Positions 1 through 8,030 of a DNA stretch of 64,000 nt are shown one piece after another. A program made the translations under genes and the position numbers. This DNA comes from Paenibacillus sp. FSL R7-0345 (lineage in GTDB: Bacteria > Bacillota > Bacilli > Paenibacillales > Paenibacillaceae). How positions within the stretch are numbered: position 1 is the stretch's first letter; each line of letters opens with the position of its first letter. The notes beneath the pieces were generated by a model. The model was not told the DNA's origin and did no database searches. It saw only the letters and a program-made list of their open reading frames with translations. The stretch lies in NCBI RefSeq assembly GCF_038595055.1, contig NZ_CP152002.1, forward strand, positions 3,888,501-3,952,500. Reading direction: 5' to 3'.

Positions 1-614
1 CTGATATACACATCAACTACATTGGTGTCCGCATGAAAGTGGTATCCCCAGACATGCCGTAAAATCTCGTCCCGGGGACAGATTTCCCCCTGATGGGCAG
101 CAAGATAATACAGCAGGTCAAACTCCTTGGGGGTCAGGCTGAGCCGGGCTCCGTCCCGGCTGACCAGTCTGCGGCTGGAATCCAGCATCAGGCCGTCAAT
201 TTTGATGAACGATTCGAGTCCGCGGCGGCGTCCGGTGAGCCAGAGCAGGTTCATCACTCTGCACCTGAATTCCCCGGTATGCAGCGGGCTCTTCATATAT
301 TCATTTCCGCCCGCTTCAAATACGGCAACTGTATCCTCGCTGCCCCCTTCCCCTGCGATTACCATCACCGGCATAAAGCTCCCCTGCGACCGGTACTCCG
401 TAATGATGTCCCACCCCTGCCATACTCCGGCATCACTGGTTTCCGCAAGCAGCAGGACAGGCCGTATTCTGGTCAATAATAAGCGAAGATCCTCGGGATC
501 TTCGCTTATTTCCGTTTGAAGCCCCAGTTCACTGAACAGTTCTTCGATCTGTTCACGATTCACGCCTTCAGCCTGAGACGTATCCCCCTTAAACCAAGCG
601 ACTATTTCATTCAT
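1..614 (-). CDS. OmpR-type response regulator, C-terminal end beyond window
   Basis: This gene was read directly from the minus strand: ATG at 614, open to the window edge. The N-terminal ~115 residues form a receiver-like domain and the following ~85 a winged-helix DNA-binding domain with the OmpR/PhoB signature LTPKEFDLLYYLA and the HVWGY loop. The protein would act as a transcription regulator of a two-component-like system. The receiver looks degenerate: the N-terminal acidic pair is absent (VAWFKGD), and the usual phosphoacceptor Asp position reads LLLAE (Glu58). The conserved Lys is kept (EYMKSP). It may therefore work without phosphorylation. A GGGG-containing ribosome-binding site sits ~7 nt before the ATG. 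No kinase gene is visible here; it could lie beyond position 1. Confidence 0.85.
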   Translation of the reverse strand, partial: MNEIVAWFKGDTSQAEGVNREQIEELFSELGLQTEISEDPEDLRLLLTRIRPVLLLAETSDAGVWQGWDIITEYRSQGSFMPVMVIAGEGGSEDTVAVFEAGGNEYMKSPLHTGEFRCRVMNLLWLTGRRRGLESFIKIDGLMLDSSRRLVSRDGARLSLTPKEFDLLYYLAAHQGEICPRDEILRHVWGYHFHADTNVVDVYI

Positions 615-684
615 TGAATTACCCCGCATCCATCAGCCTTGCAGAGCGGTCATACCGCCGCAGATAAGGCTTAGAATCCCCACA

Positions 685-725
685 AAACAAAAAGACCATT
701 CCGGTTAGAACGGTCTTTTGCTTTT
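685..725 (-). terminator. Rho-independent terminator after the Dabb gene
   Basis: Stem AAAGACC...GGTCTTT (690-719) with U-rich tracts on both sides. On the minus strand it follows the Dabb gene and reads out into TTTTTGTTTTG. It may work in both directions. Confidence 0.75.
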
Positions 726-743
726 AACACCCTGCCGGGATTG

Positions 744-1052
744 CTATTTCCGGAGATCAATCTCCTGAAATTTCGCAACTTCCGTCTCCCAGCGCTCGCT
801 TACAAAAGCCTGATGGTCAGGATGGTTATTATAGCTCTCATAGTCTTCCTGACTTGCAAACTCCATCGAGAAGCAAAAATCATATTCACATTTGCTGCTG
901 ATCTGCTGCAAGGCTTCGAACTGGCGTACAACCGGAATTCCGCTAAGGATCTTTTCGCCATCCTGCAAAAAGGTTTGTGCTTCTTTAGAATCCGCCGGAT
1001 ATTTCAGTGTAAAAAGTGCCATATGTCTGATTGTTCCTGTTCCCATCATCAT
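744..1052 (-). CDS. Dabb-family stress-responsive dimeric alpha/beta-barrel protein
   Basis: About 100 residues beginning with the typical IRHMALFTLK strand of Dabb (stress-responsive A/B barrel) proteins, and ending with a YESYNNHPDHQAFV segment also seen in this fold. Members form dimeric ferredoxin-like barrels; their reactions are mostly unknown. Three ATGs lie in tandem after GGGAGAG; spacing favours the third (position 1046), giving MGTGTIRHM at the N-terminus. It stands between a ThiF-like gene and a terminator and probably shares that gene's transcript. Family assignment is by motif only, and no substrate is proposed. Confidence 0.8.
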   Translation of the reverse strand: MMMGTGTIRHMALFTLKYPADSKEAQTFLQDGEKILSGIPVVRQFEALQQISSKCEYDFCFSMEFASQEDYESYNNHPDHQAFVSERWETEVAKFQEIDLRK

Positions 1053-1064
1053 CTCTCCCTTGTA

Positions 1065-2120
1065 TCAGCCAAAATACCGGTGATACACGCTGCGCGCTGC
1101 AGCAATATCACTGGTTCCATGAATCAATGCCCGCCCGTCGGCAAAAATCACCAGACGGTAAGGTTCCTCAGTAAACGAAACAAGGTACGGATTACTGTCT
1201 ACCTTTCCGGTGCCAAGCTTCGCAAGCCGTGCAGCCGTCTCCTGCAGATTAAGCTGCTGGCGGTGCGCCGGCCGGATCTGCACCGTGTCCCTGCCGCATA
1301 GTACATCGCTGCGCTCCGTGTTCGCGGCGCTCAGATAAGGGTAGACCGCATGATTGCCGCAGGACGGGCAATTTTCTTTTTTCGCTGCTTTGACGCCTAT
1401 TTCCTGGTGTTCATTGCGCCATACGTCAAAGCTCAGCAGCCTGCCGCGCAGCTGCTCACGCCGGCCGCCCAGCAGCTTGAGCGCCTCTGCGGTTGCATTG
1501 GCAGTCACAAGCTGAACCGCCTGCGGCAGAATGCCTGCGGTATCGCAGGTATCTCCGCCAAGAGGAACGGTTCCCAGCAGGCAATTCAGACACGGCGTCT
1601 CTCCCGGGAGAATCGTATAGGTTACCCCGTAGCTGCCCACACAGGCCCCGTATATCCAGGGAATGCCGTGTTTCTGGGCTATATCGTTGATAATCAGGCG
1701 GGTATCAAAATTATCAGTCCCGTCCATAATCAGATCCACCCCGGGCAGCAGGCTCTCCAGCTCTTCCGCACGCACATCCATGATGTGGGCTTCGATCATA
1801 ATCTCTGAATTAATCTGTTGCAGCCTGGCCTTGGCCGCTTCAGCTTTGGGTGTCCGCAGGCGGGCATCTTCTTCCGTGTAGAGCTGCTGCCGCTGAAGAT
1901 TGCTCCATTCCACGTAATCCCGGTCAGTCAGAATCAGCCGTCCGACGCCGCAGCGGGCCAGCGTTTCGGCAATACCGGTGCCCAGCGCACCTGTACCAAC
2001 AATGAGCACACTCGCCTGCGCAAGCCCGGCTTGTCCACCGGCACCAAACGGCACAAACCGGACCTGCCGGGAATAGCGGCCGTTCTGACCGGTAATTTGG
2101 ATATTATCACTGTCATTCAT
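1065..2120 (-). CDS. ThiF/MoeB/HesA-family adenylyltransferase (E1-like)
   Basis: 351 residues. This E1-like enzyme activates the C-terminus of a ubiquitin-fold sulfur carrier (ThiS or MoaD type) by adenylylation. Visible are the nucleotide loop GTGALGTG near residue 42, the R-rich NLQRQQLY segment, the DGTDNFDTR motif, and two CxxC pairs (PCLNC and CPSC) expected to hold zinc. A C-terminal extension of ~90 residues follows the second pair, longer than minimal MoeB. No thi or moa genes adjoin it, so whether it serves thiamin or molybdopterin synthesis, or another carrier, cannot be decided here. Confidence 0.88.
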   Translation of the reverse strand: MNDSDNIQITGQNGRYSRQVRFVPFGAGGQAGLAQASVLIVGTGALGTGIAETLARCGVGRLILTDRDYVEWSNLQRQQLYTEEDARLRTPKAEAAKARLQQINSEIMIEAHIMDVRAEELESLLPGVDLIMDGTDNFDTRLIINDIAQKHGIPWIYGACVGSYGVTYTILPGETPCLNCLLGTVPLGGDTCDTAGILPQAVQLVTANATAEALKLLGGRREQLRGRLLSFDVWRNEHQEIGVKAAKKENCPSCGNHAVYPYLSAANTERSDVLCGRDTVQIRPAHRQQLNLQETAARLAKLGTGKVDSNPYLVSFTEEPYRLVIFADGRALIHGTSDIAAARSVYHRYFG

Positions 2121-2200
2121 TCCTGAACAGCCCCCTAAATTGAAAACCCGGGAAACAGCAGCCTGCTAAGACTGCTTGTACCCGGATTCTGAAATTAATC

Positions 2201-3754
2201 TTATACTTTCTGTGCGGACCACTGCTCAACATTCCAGGTCTTGGTTACCCAATCCTCGTAAAATTCCGGTTCATGGGAGACGAGCAGCACGGTGCCTTTA
2301 TATTCCTGCAAGGCGCGCTTCAGCTCAGCCTTGGCAATAATATCAAGGTGATTGGTCGGTTCGTCAAACAGAATCCAATTGCTCTCACGCATCATCAGCT
2401 TGCACAGGCGCACTTTAGCCTGTTCGCCCCCGCTGAGCATGCTCAGCGGGCGGGTAATATGCTCGTTTTTCAGCCCGCAGCGGGCCAGATGGCCGCGCAC
2501 CTCATTCTGGGTAAGGCTGGAGAATTCACTCCAGACATCATCAATCGGCGTAACATTGGCCGCCTTCACTTCCTGCTGGAAGTAAGCGGAATTGAGGTAA
2601 TCTCCCAGATAGGTTTTTCCGCTGAAAGGCGGTATCACTCCCAGAATGGTCTTCAGCAGTGTGGATTTCCCCACTCCGTTGCTGCCGACGATCGCAATTT
2701 TGTCACCGCGCTCAATCATCATATTCAGCTTCGGCAGCAGCGGGCGGTCATAGCCGATTTCAAAGTCAATTCCCTCAAACACCGTTTTGCCGCTGGAGCG
2801 GCTCTCTTTGAACGAGAAGCTCGGCTTGGCGGCTTCCTCCGGACGGTCGATCCGCTCGATGCGGTCGAGCTGCTTTTCACGGCTCTTCGCCCGGCCCGAA
2901 GTAGAGGCACGCGCTTTATTTTTCTGGATAAAATCCTCTTGCTTCTTGATGAATTCACGCTGTTTCTCGTAGGCTTCAATATGCTGGGTCTTGTTCATTT
3001 CAGCCATATCCAGGAACTTCTCATAATTAGCCGTGTAGCGTGTCAGCTTGCCGAATTCCAGATGATAAACCACATTAACAACCTTATTCATAAATTCAGT
3101 ATCGTGGGAAATCAGCATAAAAGCATACGGATACTGCTTCAGGTAGTTGGTCAGCCAGTCGATATGCTCAACGTCCAGATAGTTGGTCGGCTCATCCAGC
3201 AGCAGTACGGTCGGTTTCTCCAGCAGCAGCTTCGCCAGCAGCACCTTGGTCCGCTGCCCCCCGCTCAGTGAAGCAACGTCACGATCCAGCCCGATTGCCG
3301 AGAGGCCGAGACCGTTGGCCATTTCCTCTACTTTAACATCAATCAGATAAAAATCACCAATATCTAGCTGTTCCTGGATTTCACCCATCTGCTCCAGCAG
3401 CAGTTCAAGCTCCTCCGGTGATGCTTCGCCCATTCTGTCAGTAATGGCTGTCATTTCCTTCTCCAGCTCCAGCAGCGGCAGAAAGGCATCTTTAAGCACG
3501 TCCCGCACGGTTTTTCCCGGGGCAAGATTCGTATGCTGATCCAGATAACCATAGCGGACCCGCGGTGTCCATTCTACTCTTCCGCTGTCCTTGAGCAGGG
3601 TTCCGGTCAAAATATTCATCAGCGTCGATTTACCCGCGCCGTTCGCTCCCACAAATCCGACATGCTCGCCATCCAGCAGGCGGAAGGACACATTCTTGAA
3701 CAGCTGACGGTCACCAAAATTATGTGAAACATCTTCTACAGTAAGTAAACTCAT
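2201..3754 (-). CDS. ABC-F family ATPase (YfmM-like)
   Basis: 517 residues with two ABC ATPase domains and no membrane segments, the ABC-F layout. These proteins act on ribosomes, for example in translation rescue or antibiotic resistance. Domain 1: Walker A GANGAGKST (~36), signature LSGGQRTK, Walker B LLLDEPTNYLD. Domain 2: GSNGVGKST, LSGGEQAK, LFDEPTNHLD. Between them lies a charged linker (~240-310) with many Lys, Gln and Arg residues, matching the P-site tRNA-interaction motif region. The N-terminus MSLLTVEDVSHNFG and the length recall B. subtilis YfmM. It is monocistronic, with ~100 bp upstream. Confidence 0.92.
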   Translation of the reverse strand: MSLLTVEDVSHNFGDRQLFKNVSFRLLDGEHVGFVGANGAGKSTLMNILTGTLLKDSGRVEWTPRVRYGYLDQHTNLAPGKTVRDVLKDAFLPLLELEKEMTAITDRMGEASPEELELLLEQMGEIQEQLDIGDFYLIDVKVEEMANGLGLSAIGLDRDVASLSGGQRTKVLLAKLLLEKPTVLLLDEPTNYLDVEHIDWLTNYLKQYPYAFMLISHDTEFMNKVVNVVYHLEFGKLTRYTANYEKFLDMAEMNKTQHIEAYEKQREFIKKQEDFIQKNKARASTSGRAKSREKQLDRIERIDRPEEAAKPSFSFKESRSSGKTVFEGIDFEIGYDRPLLPKLNMMIERGDKIAIVGSNGVGKSTLLKTILGVIPPFSGKTYLGDYLNSAYFQQEVKAANVTPIDDVWSEFSSLTQNEVRGHLARCGLKNEHITRPLSMLSGGEQAKVRLCKLMMRESNWILFDEPTNHLDIIAKAELKRALQEYKGTVLLVSHEPEFYEDWVTKTWNVEQWSAQKV

Positions 3755-3856
3755 AAATTCTCGTTAAGCTCCTATCTATTTTTAGCATGTGGCTATAATC
3801 TGTCTATGCATATAACGACCATTTTAGCACAGGTGTCCCCCCGCTGAAACAGGAAT

Positions 3857-5383
3857 TTAGCGGCTTTGCGCCTTTTTCTGAAATATTCCACTGCGTTTTA
3901 CAGGAAAATGAAGCTTTCCCGTCTCTGTCAGCAGGCAGTCCAGCATATGGACCAGCTTACCGTTACGCTGAAAAGGATTCTGCTGCAGCGGCAGGCTGCT
4001 AACCTTAACCCGGCCATGCAGGGCAGCGGCCAGCATGCCAGCAGCTGAAGGAGCGGCCAGCGGCAGACAAATGTGCCAGTCCACAGTGGGCGTGTGCCGG
4101 CTGCGCCGCAGCCAGTGCAAGGTATCCTCCAGCCGCCAGTCAGCGCCGGAAGAGAGCAACAATTGTATACTGCTGCTGCCTAATATCTCTAGAGCCCCGT
4201 CATAACCGCCTGTGCCAAGGTCTACGACAATGTAGCTATAGTGTTTATCCTTCAGTGTTCTCAGATCCCCCTCCGCAGGACGCGGCCAGTAATCTATCCC
4301 TTTCCAGCTGACAGGGGCAGCTTGAGGATCAGCTGTTTCTGAATCTGCTGGATGATCCAGCAGGCTGCATATCCGCTCGTGTACGGTAGAATCAGGACTG
4401 AGGCCAACCCACGCGGTCTTTCCCTTCCGCGCAAGGCAGCCGGCAGCTGCCAGTGAGGTATGCGTTGTGCCGAGGCCTGCAGCTACGCCGAGCAGGGCGA
4501 TTACCGTTGCCTGCGGGTTAACGGAGATGTCTGAAGTTGTCTCCGCAGTACCTTGTTTTCCCCTCCAGGCAGGCTTGCTGCCAGACTCCATTACATGTTC
4601 AAGCGCCAGCAGCACTTGCTGCGCGCTTTGATATCTCTCTTCCGGATGGTAACGCAGCAGCCGGCGAATGACCGGAATCAACCCTGCCATGCTTCTGCCG
4701 TCCAGCCTGGACTCCATCCCCGGTTCCCAGCGGCTGTACAGCCCGCCGGAAGCCATATACAGCATGAGTGCCCCCAGACCATACAGATCCGAGACCGGGC
4801 TGCTCTGCCCGCTGCCGTATTGCTCGGGCGCAGCAAAGCCGGCAGTGCCGAGCTTTTCGGTATCTTCCGCAGCTCCCTGTCTGTAGCTGCGGGCTATTCC
4901 GAAGTCGATCAGCTTTAGTTCACCGGCTCCAGTCAGCATAATATTTGCAGGCTTCAGGTCACGGTAGACAATCGGGGGATGATGACTGTGTAAGTAATGG
5001 AGCACCTCCAGCAGCTGGCGCACATAGGCGGCGATCTGTCTTCCATCAAGCGGGGCAGCCTGCTCTTTTATGTAATCCGACAGCGTAACGCCTTCTATAT
5101 AATCCATCACCAGATAGCAGTAACCCTGCTCATCCGGCGGAAAGAAATCTACAACCCGCGGAAGCAGATGATGATTTAATGAGATTAACAATTCTGCCTC
5201 CGCCTCTACAACTCCCAGTGTTTCACGCTGGCTGATGCTCTCCTTAACAGCCCAGTGCTGGCCCGGCAGCCTCATATCCTGAACCAGATATACGTGACTC
5301 ATCCCCCCTGAGCCAATCTTCTGTACAATCTGGTACCGCCCGTCCAGAAGAAGTCCTGCAGCCAGCTTCGATTCAATCATCAT
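3857..5383 (-). CDS. Ser/Thr protein kinase with C-terminal MinD/CpaE-like P-loop domain
   Basis: 508 residues. Residues ~15-265 form a eukaryotic-type (Hanks) kinase: glycine loop IGSGGMSHVYLV, catalytic Lys in WAVKES, VYRDLKPAN catalytic loop, LIDFGIA metal loop and an APEQ segment. The C-terminal ~220 residues resemble a MinD/ParA/CpaE-type ATPase with an altered loop, GVAAGLGTTHTSLAA, in place of KGGVGKT, followed by IVVDLGTGGYDGA as Walker-B-like strand. No membrane helix or PASTA repeats, so it is cytosolic and not a PrkC orthologue. An ATG five codons upstream (5398) exists, but the ribosome-binding site GGGGAG with 7-nt spacing supports 5383. Targets are unknown. Confidence 0.88.
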   Translation of the reverse strand: MMIESKLAAGLLLDGRYQIVQKIGSGGMSHVYLVQDMRLPGQHWAVKESISQRETLGVVEAEAELLISLNHHLLPRVVDFFPPDEQGYCYLVMDYIEGVTLSDYIKEQAAPLDGRQIAAYVRQLLEVLHYLHSHHPPIVYRDLKPANIMLTGAGELKLIDFGIARSYRQGAAEDTEKLGTAGFAAPEQYGSGQSSPVSDLYGLGALMLYMASGGLYSRWEPGMESRLDGRSMAGLIPVIRRLLRYHPEERYQSAQQVLLALEHVMESGSKPAWRGKQGTAETTSDISVNPQATVIALLGVAAGLGTTHTSLAAAGCLARKGKTAWVGLSPDSTVHERICSLLDHPADSETADPQAAPVSWKGIDYWPRPAEGDLRTLKDKHYSYIVVDLGTGGYDGALEILGSSSIQLLLSSGADWRLEDTLHWLRRSRHTPTVDWHICLPLAAPSAAGMLAAALHGRVKVSSLPLQQNPFQRNGKLVHMLDCLLTETGKLHFPVKRSGIFQKKAQSR

Positions 5384-5411
5384 TTTCCGTCTCCCCATTC
5401 TCTTGGAATAT

Positions 5412-5482
5412 AAAAAAAGAAAACCTCCCGCTGCTGCAGCCGTACCGGCACAAGGCCGGCGGCGCAGACAACGGGAGGCTTT
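5412..5482 (-). terminator. Terminator after the RlmM-like gene
   Basis: Stem AACCTCCCG...CGGGAGGCTT around a GC-rich loop with its own inverted repeats. On the minus strand it ends in TTTTCTTTTTTT. It closes the minus-strand operon starting at 9693. Confidence 0.8.
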
Positions 5483-5508
5483 CCCGGTTAATCATGTTGA
5501 TTATATGA

Positions 5509-6576
5509 TTAATATTTAATCATATAAAGTGTTATTTCATCACGGTTATGGAACAGCTGTTTAGCCCGCTGGAGCTGCATCCGTTCCCCTTCGAACATGG
5601 CGATGATCTCCTTGATTACAGCCATCGGCTTCTTGTGCATCAGCTTCACGGTAACTACGGCTGTTCCGCCCGGTGCCAGGCTGTGCAGCAGACCTGTGAC
5701 CAGCTTGGCCATCAGCTTCGGGCTCCAGCTCATATCACAGACGAGCAGATCAAATTCACTCTCGCTGAATTTGACTTCGCCGGCATTCTTGCGCAGAATC
5801 TTCAGGTTCGGCTGATTGCGGAGTGATTCATGCATCAGCGCCGGATCGATTGCCGTGACCTTCAAGCCGCGTTCCAGCAGAAACGAAGTCCAGCCGCCGG
5901 GCGAAGCGCCGATATCCACTGCATTACGGAAGCTTGAGAACGGAATGGCAAATTCCTTTTCGGCTTCCATCAGCTTGAACTTGGCCCGTGAGATCTGCCC
6001 GTCCTCCTTGCGGAAGCGGATCATCCCGCCGTTCCAGCTGGACAAGTTATCCTCCGGCCGCGAGACCCCGGCGTACAGCGCATCCCCGTCTGCATAGACG
6101 GAAATAACCCAGGCAGGCTCCTGCACGGTAAAGTCTGCTTCCAGGTCCGCGAGCCGCTCCTGCAGCCATTCGCGCAATTCACCAGGGCTGTCCGGCCAGA
6201 AGGATGAGGTTCCCTTACGGACATGCAGGGATACCTTTTCGCCTTCCAGCTCACTGCGCCGGCTCAGATAAACCGCCAGCCGCTCCAGAGCAGACATATC
6301 CCCCTGGTCCTGGAATTGCACCGGCTGGATATGCCGCAGAAAGATTGGCGGATTACTGCTGAGCGTCCCTGCGATCTCAGCAGGTTCACCTTCCAGTGTA
6401 GCAAGAAAGATCTCGCCCGGCAGCAGCAGCGTGCTCTTGACTGCACCGAACAGCCGGCGCAGCTCTTCCTGCGCATAAGGGGCAAAGCCGTGATTGGCGG
6501 TGCAAATGTAACGGGAGAGGATTTTTTCTTCCGGAGCAGCAGCCTGCTCTCCGGTTTCTTGTGTTAAATCATTCAA
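5509..6576 (-). CDS. RlmM/FtsJ-like SAM-dependent rRNA 2'-O-methyltransferase
   Basis: 355 residues. The C-terminal half has a Rossmann methyltransferase core: DIGASPGGWTSFLL (SAM loop), IDPALM, and VCDMSW. The K-D-K-E tetrad of FtsJ-type ribose methyltransferases can be placed on FKLMEAE, CDMSW, TVKLMHK and RDEITLY. The N-terminal half matches the THUMP-like region of RlmM, which methylates C2498 of E. coli 23S rRNA. The real target here is inferred only. The ribosome-binding site GGAGG lies inside the last codons of the upstream ABC gene, so translation is probably coupled. Confidence 0.85.
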   Translation of the reverse strand: MNDLTQETGEQAAAPEEKILSRYICTANHGFAPYAQEELRRLFGAVKSTLLLPGEIFLATLEGEPAEIAGTLSSNPPIFLRHIQPVQFQDQGDMSALERLAVYLSRRSELEGEKVSLHVRKGTSSFWPDSPGELREWLQERLADLEADFTVQEPAWVISVYADGDALYAGVSRPEDNLSSWNGGMIRFRKEDGQISRAKFKLMEAEKEFAIPFSSFRNAVDIGASPGGWTSFLLERGLKVTAIDPALMHESLRNQPNLKILRKNAGEVKFSESEFDLLVCDMSWSPKLMAKLVTGLLHSLAPGGTAVVTVKLMHKKPMAVIKEIIAMFEGERMQLQRAKQLFHNRDEITLYMIKY

Positions 6577-6577
6577 A

Positions 6578-7354
6578 TCAATTGCCTCCAGGTCTGATTT
6601 TTATCCAGGGACGACCGCCATCCCATTCAACATCCACAGGAATATCAAATGTAGCCATGATCATTTCCTTCGTCAACACTTCTTCTTTCGGGCCGGAGCC
6701 GGCCAGCTTGCCGTCACGGATTAGCGCCACATGGGTAAAGAGCGGCACGATTTCCTCAACGTGATGGGTAACATAGACGACAGAGACGTTGCGCTGCTTC
6801 AGCTTATCAACTTCAGCAAGCATCTTTTCACGTTCATACAGGTCAAGGCCGGCACATGGCTCGTCCATGATCAGCAGCTTCGGTTCAGCTATCAGGCATC
6901 GGGCCAGCATAGCCTTCTTCCGTTCCCCCTGGGACAGGGTGCCGAACGGATGATGCGCCAGCCCGCCCAGATTCATATCTTCGAGCAATTTAATCGCCTG
7001 CTCTTTTATATGCTGCGGAATGGCCTGATAGAAACGCAGGTAAGCGTAAGCGCCGGTAGCTACCACTTCCCAGACAGGATCGCTGAGCGACAGCTTTTCC
7101 ATCAGGGAAGGTCCGATATAGCCGATTTCCTTGCGCACTTCACGAACATCACATTGCCCGAATTTGTAGCCGAGTACTTCTACCGACCCGCTGCTCGGAA
7201 ACAGATAGCCGGTCATCATTTCAAGAATCGTTGTTTTGCCTGAGCCGTTCCGGCCCAGAACAACCCAGTTTTCGCCTGGCTTCATTTCCAGGGATACATC
7301 ATCAAGAATCAGGCTTTGCTCTCTCCGCAGGGTAAGATGTTGTAATGATATCAT
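6578..7354 (-). CDS. ABC transporter ATP-binding protein (YlmA-like)
   Basis: 258 residues, a single ABC ATPase domain: Walker A GRNGSGKTT (~36), signature LSQGERKK, Walker B LLIMDEPCAGLD, and His switch VTHHVEE. It resembles B. subtilis YlmA, an ATPase commonly encoded without a permease, and no membrane partner is encoded nearby. It abuts the thioredoxin gene (1-nt junction) and the RlmM gene (1-nt gap). All three are in one operon. Its cargo, or a non-transport role, is unknown. Confidence 0.88.
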   Translation of the reverse strand: MISLQHLTLRREQSLILDDVSLEMKPGENWVVLGRNGSGKTTILEMMTGYLFPSSGSVEVLGYKFGQCDVREVRKEIGYIGPSLMEKLSLSDPVWEVVATGAYAYLRFYQAIPQHIKEQAIKLLEDMNLGGLAHHPFGTLSQGERKKAMLARCLIAEPKLLIMDEPCAGLDLYEREKMLAEVDKLKQRNVSVVYVTHHVEEIVPLFTHVALIRDGKLAGSGPKEEVLTKEMIMATFDIPVDVEWDGGRPWIKIRPGGN

Positions 7355-7687
7355 TTATGAGGTCACTCTCCTTATGTAATCCAGCATCTGCTCCACAGAG
7401 CCCATCGAATACAAAATTTCCGGCTCGCTTGTCCGGTCCGCCCCGGCTGTCATCAGCGCCGGTACACTTGTTATGCGGTAGCGGCCGACAATCCCGGGCA
7501 GCATGTTTACATTGGCTTCAGCAATCAGGAGGCCGGGAGGCAGCAGATGTGCTGCAACCTCCAGCATGCGCCGGGCGGCTTTGCAGGTTCCGCACAGCGG
7601 CGTATGCAGGAAAACCACCAGCGGCTCGCCCGGCTGCTGCAGTGCTAACGTCAGCTCCTGTTCATTCATCTGCTTAAATACCTTCAT
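7355..7687 (-). CDS. Thioredoxin-fold protein with CGTC active site
   Basis: 110 residues. The redox motif Cys32-Gly-Thr-Cys35 lies after the FLHTPL strand, and the cis-Pro loop reads TSVPALM. The fold and length are those of small cytosolic thioredoxin-like proteins; no signal peptide or membrane segment is present. The start codon overlaps the stop of the upstream receiver-like gene by 4 nt (ATGA), which indicates coupled translation. The partner substrate is unknown; context with DNA-repair enzymes does not by itself define it. Confidence 0.85.
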   Translation of the reverse strand: MKVFKQMNEQELTLALQQPGEPLVVFLHTPLCGTCKAARRMLEVAAHLLPPGLLIAEANVNMLPGIVGRYRITSVPALMTAGADRTSEPEILYSMGSVEQMLDYIRRVTS

Positions 7688-8028
7688 ATCGCAGTCACTC
7701 CTGCAGCAATTGCTGCCAGCAGCTCATAACCTGGCGGACCATTATGCAGCACGGTCCCTTCAGGTATTGCAGCATAGAGCAGCTCATACATGACTTTGCG
7801 GCCTGCAGGGCTTGAGGTATGCAGAAAGATTTCACGCGGATACAACCCTTCCAGTACAATCCGCCTTGCTACCTCATCCCCGCTGTAATCGTCCGGCCCC
7901 ATGTCATAGTCCAAAGACAGAATATGGACCTCGCATTCACGCAGGAGCAGCAGACATTCCTCAGTCGTTCTGGCCAGTGTAAAGCCTTCAGGCCGCTTGC
8001 GGTAATCATCCATAAATATATTAATCAC
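7684..8028 (-). CDS. Cyclic-phosphate-processing receiver-like (cREC) protein
   Basis: 114 residues. INIFMDDYRKRPEGF and ILSLDYDMG strands with conserved Asp residues match the stand-alone receiver-like family described as cyclic-phosphate-processing receiver (cREC). Members are often linked to RNA-repair or nucleotide-processing genes. Unlike true response regulators it has no output domain and is not paired with a histidine kinase. Here it is sandwiched between thioredoxin and endonuclease IV genes, overlapping the former by 4 nt and 2 nt from the latter. The family call is by motif; the chemistry is inferred from the family name and not demonstrated. Confidence 0.72.
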   Translation of the reverse strand: MINIFMDDYRKRPEGFTLARTTEECLLLLRECEVHILSLDYDMGPDDYSGDEVARRIVLEGLYPREIFLHTSSPAGRKVMYELLYAAIPEGTVLHNGPPGYELLAAIAAGVTAI

Positions 8029-8030
8029 GG

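Noticed and set aside
93-519. Two plus-strand ORFs of ~130 codons at the left edge
   Set aside because: They are shadows of the response-regulator gene on the other strand, with no ribosome-binding site.
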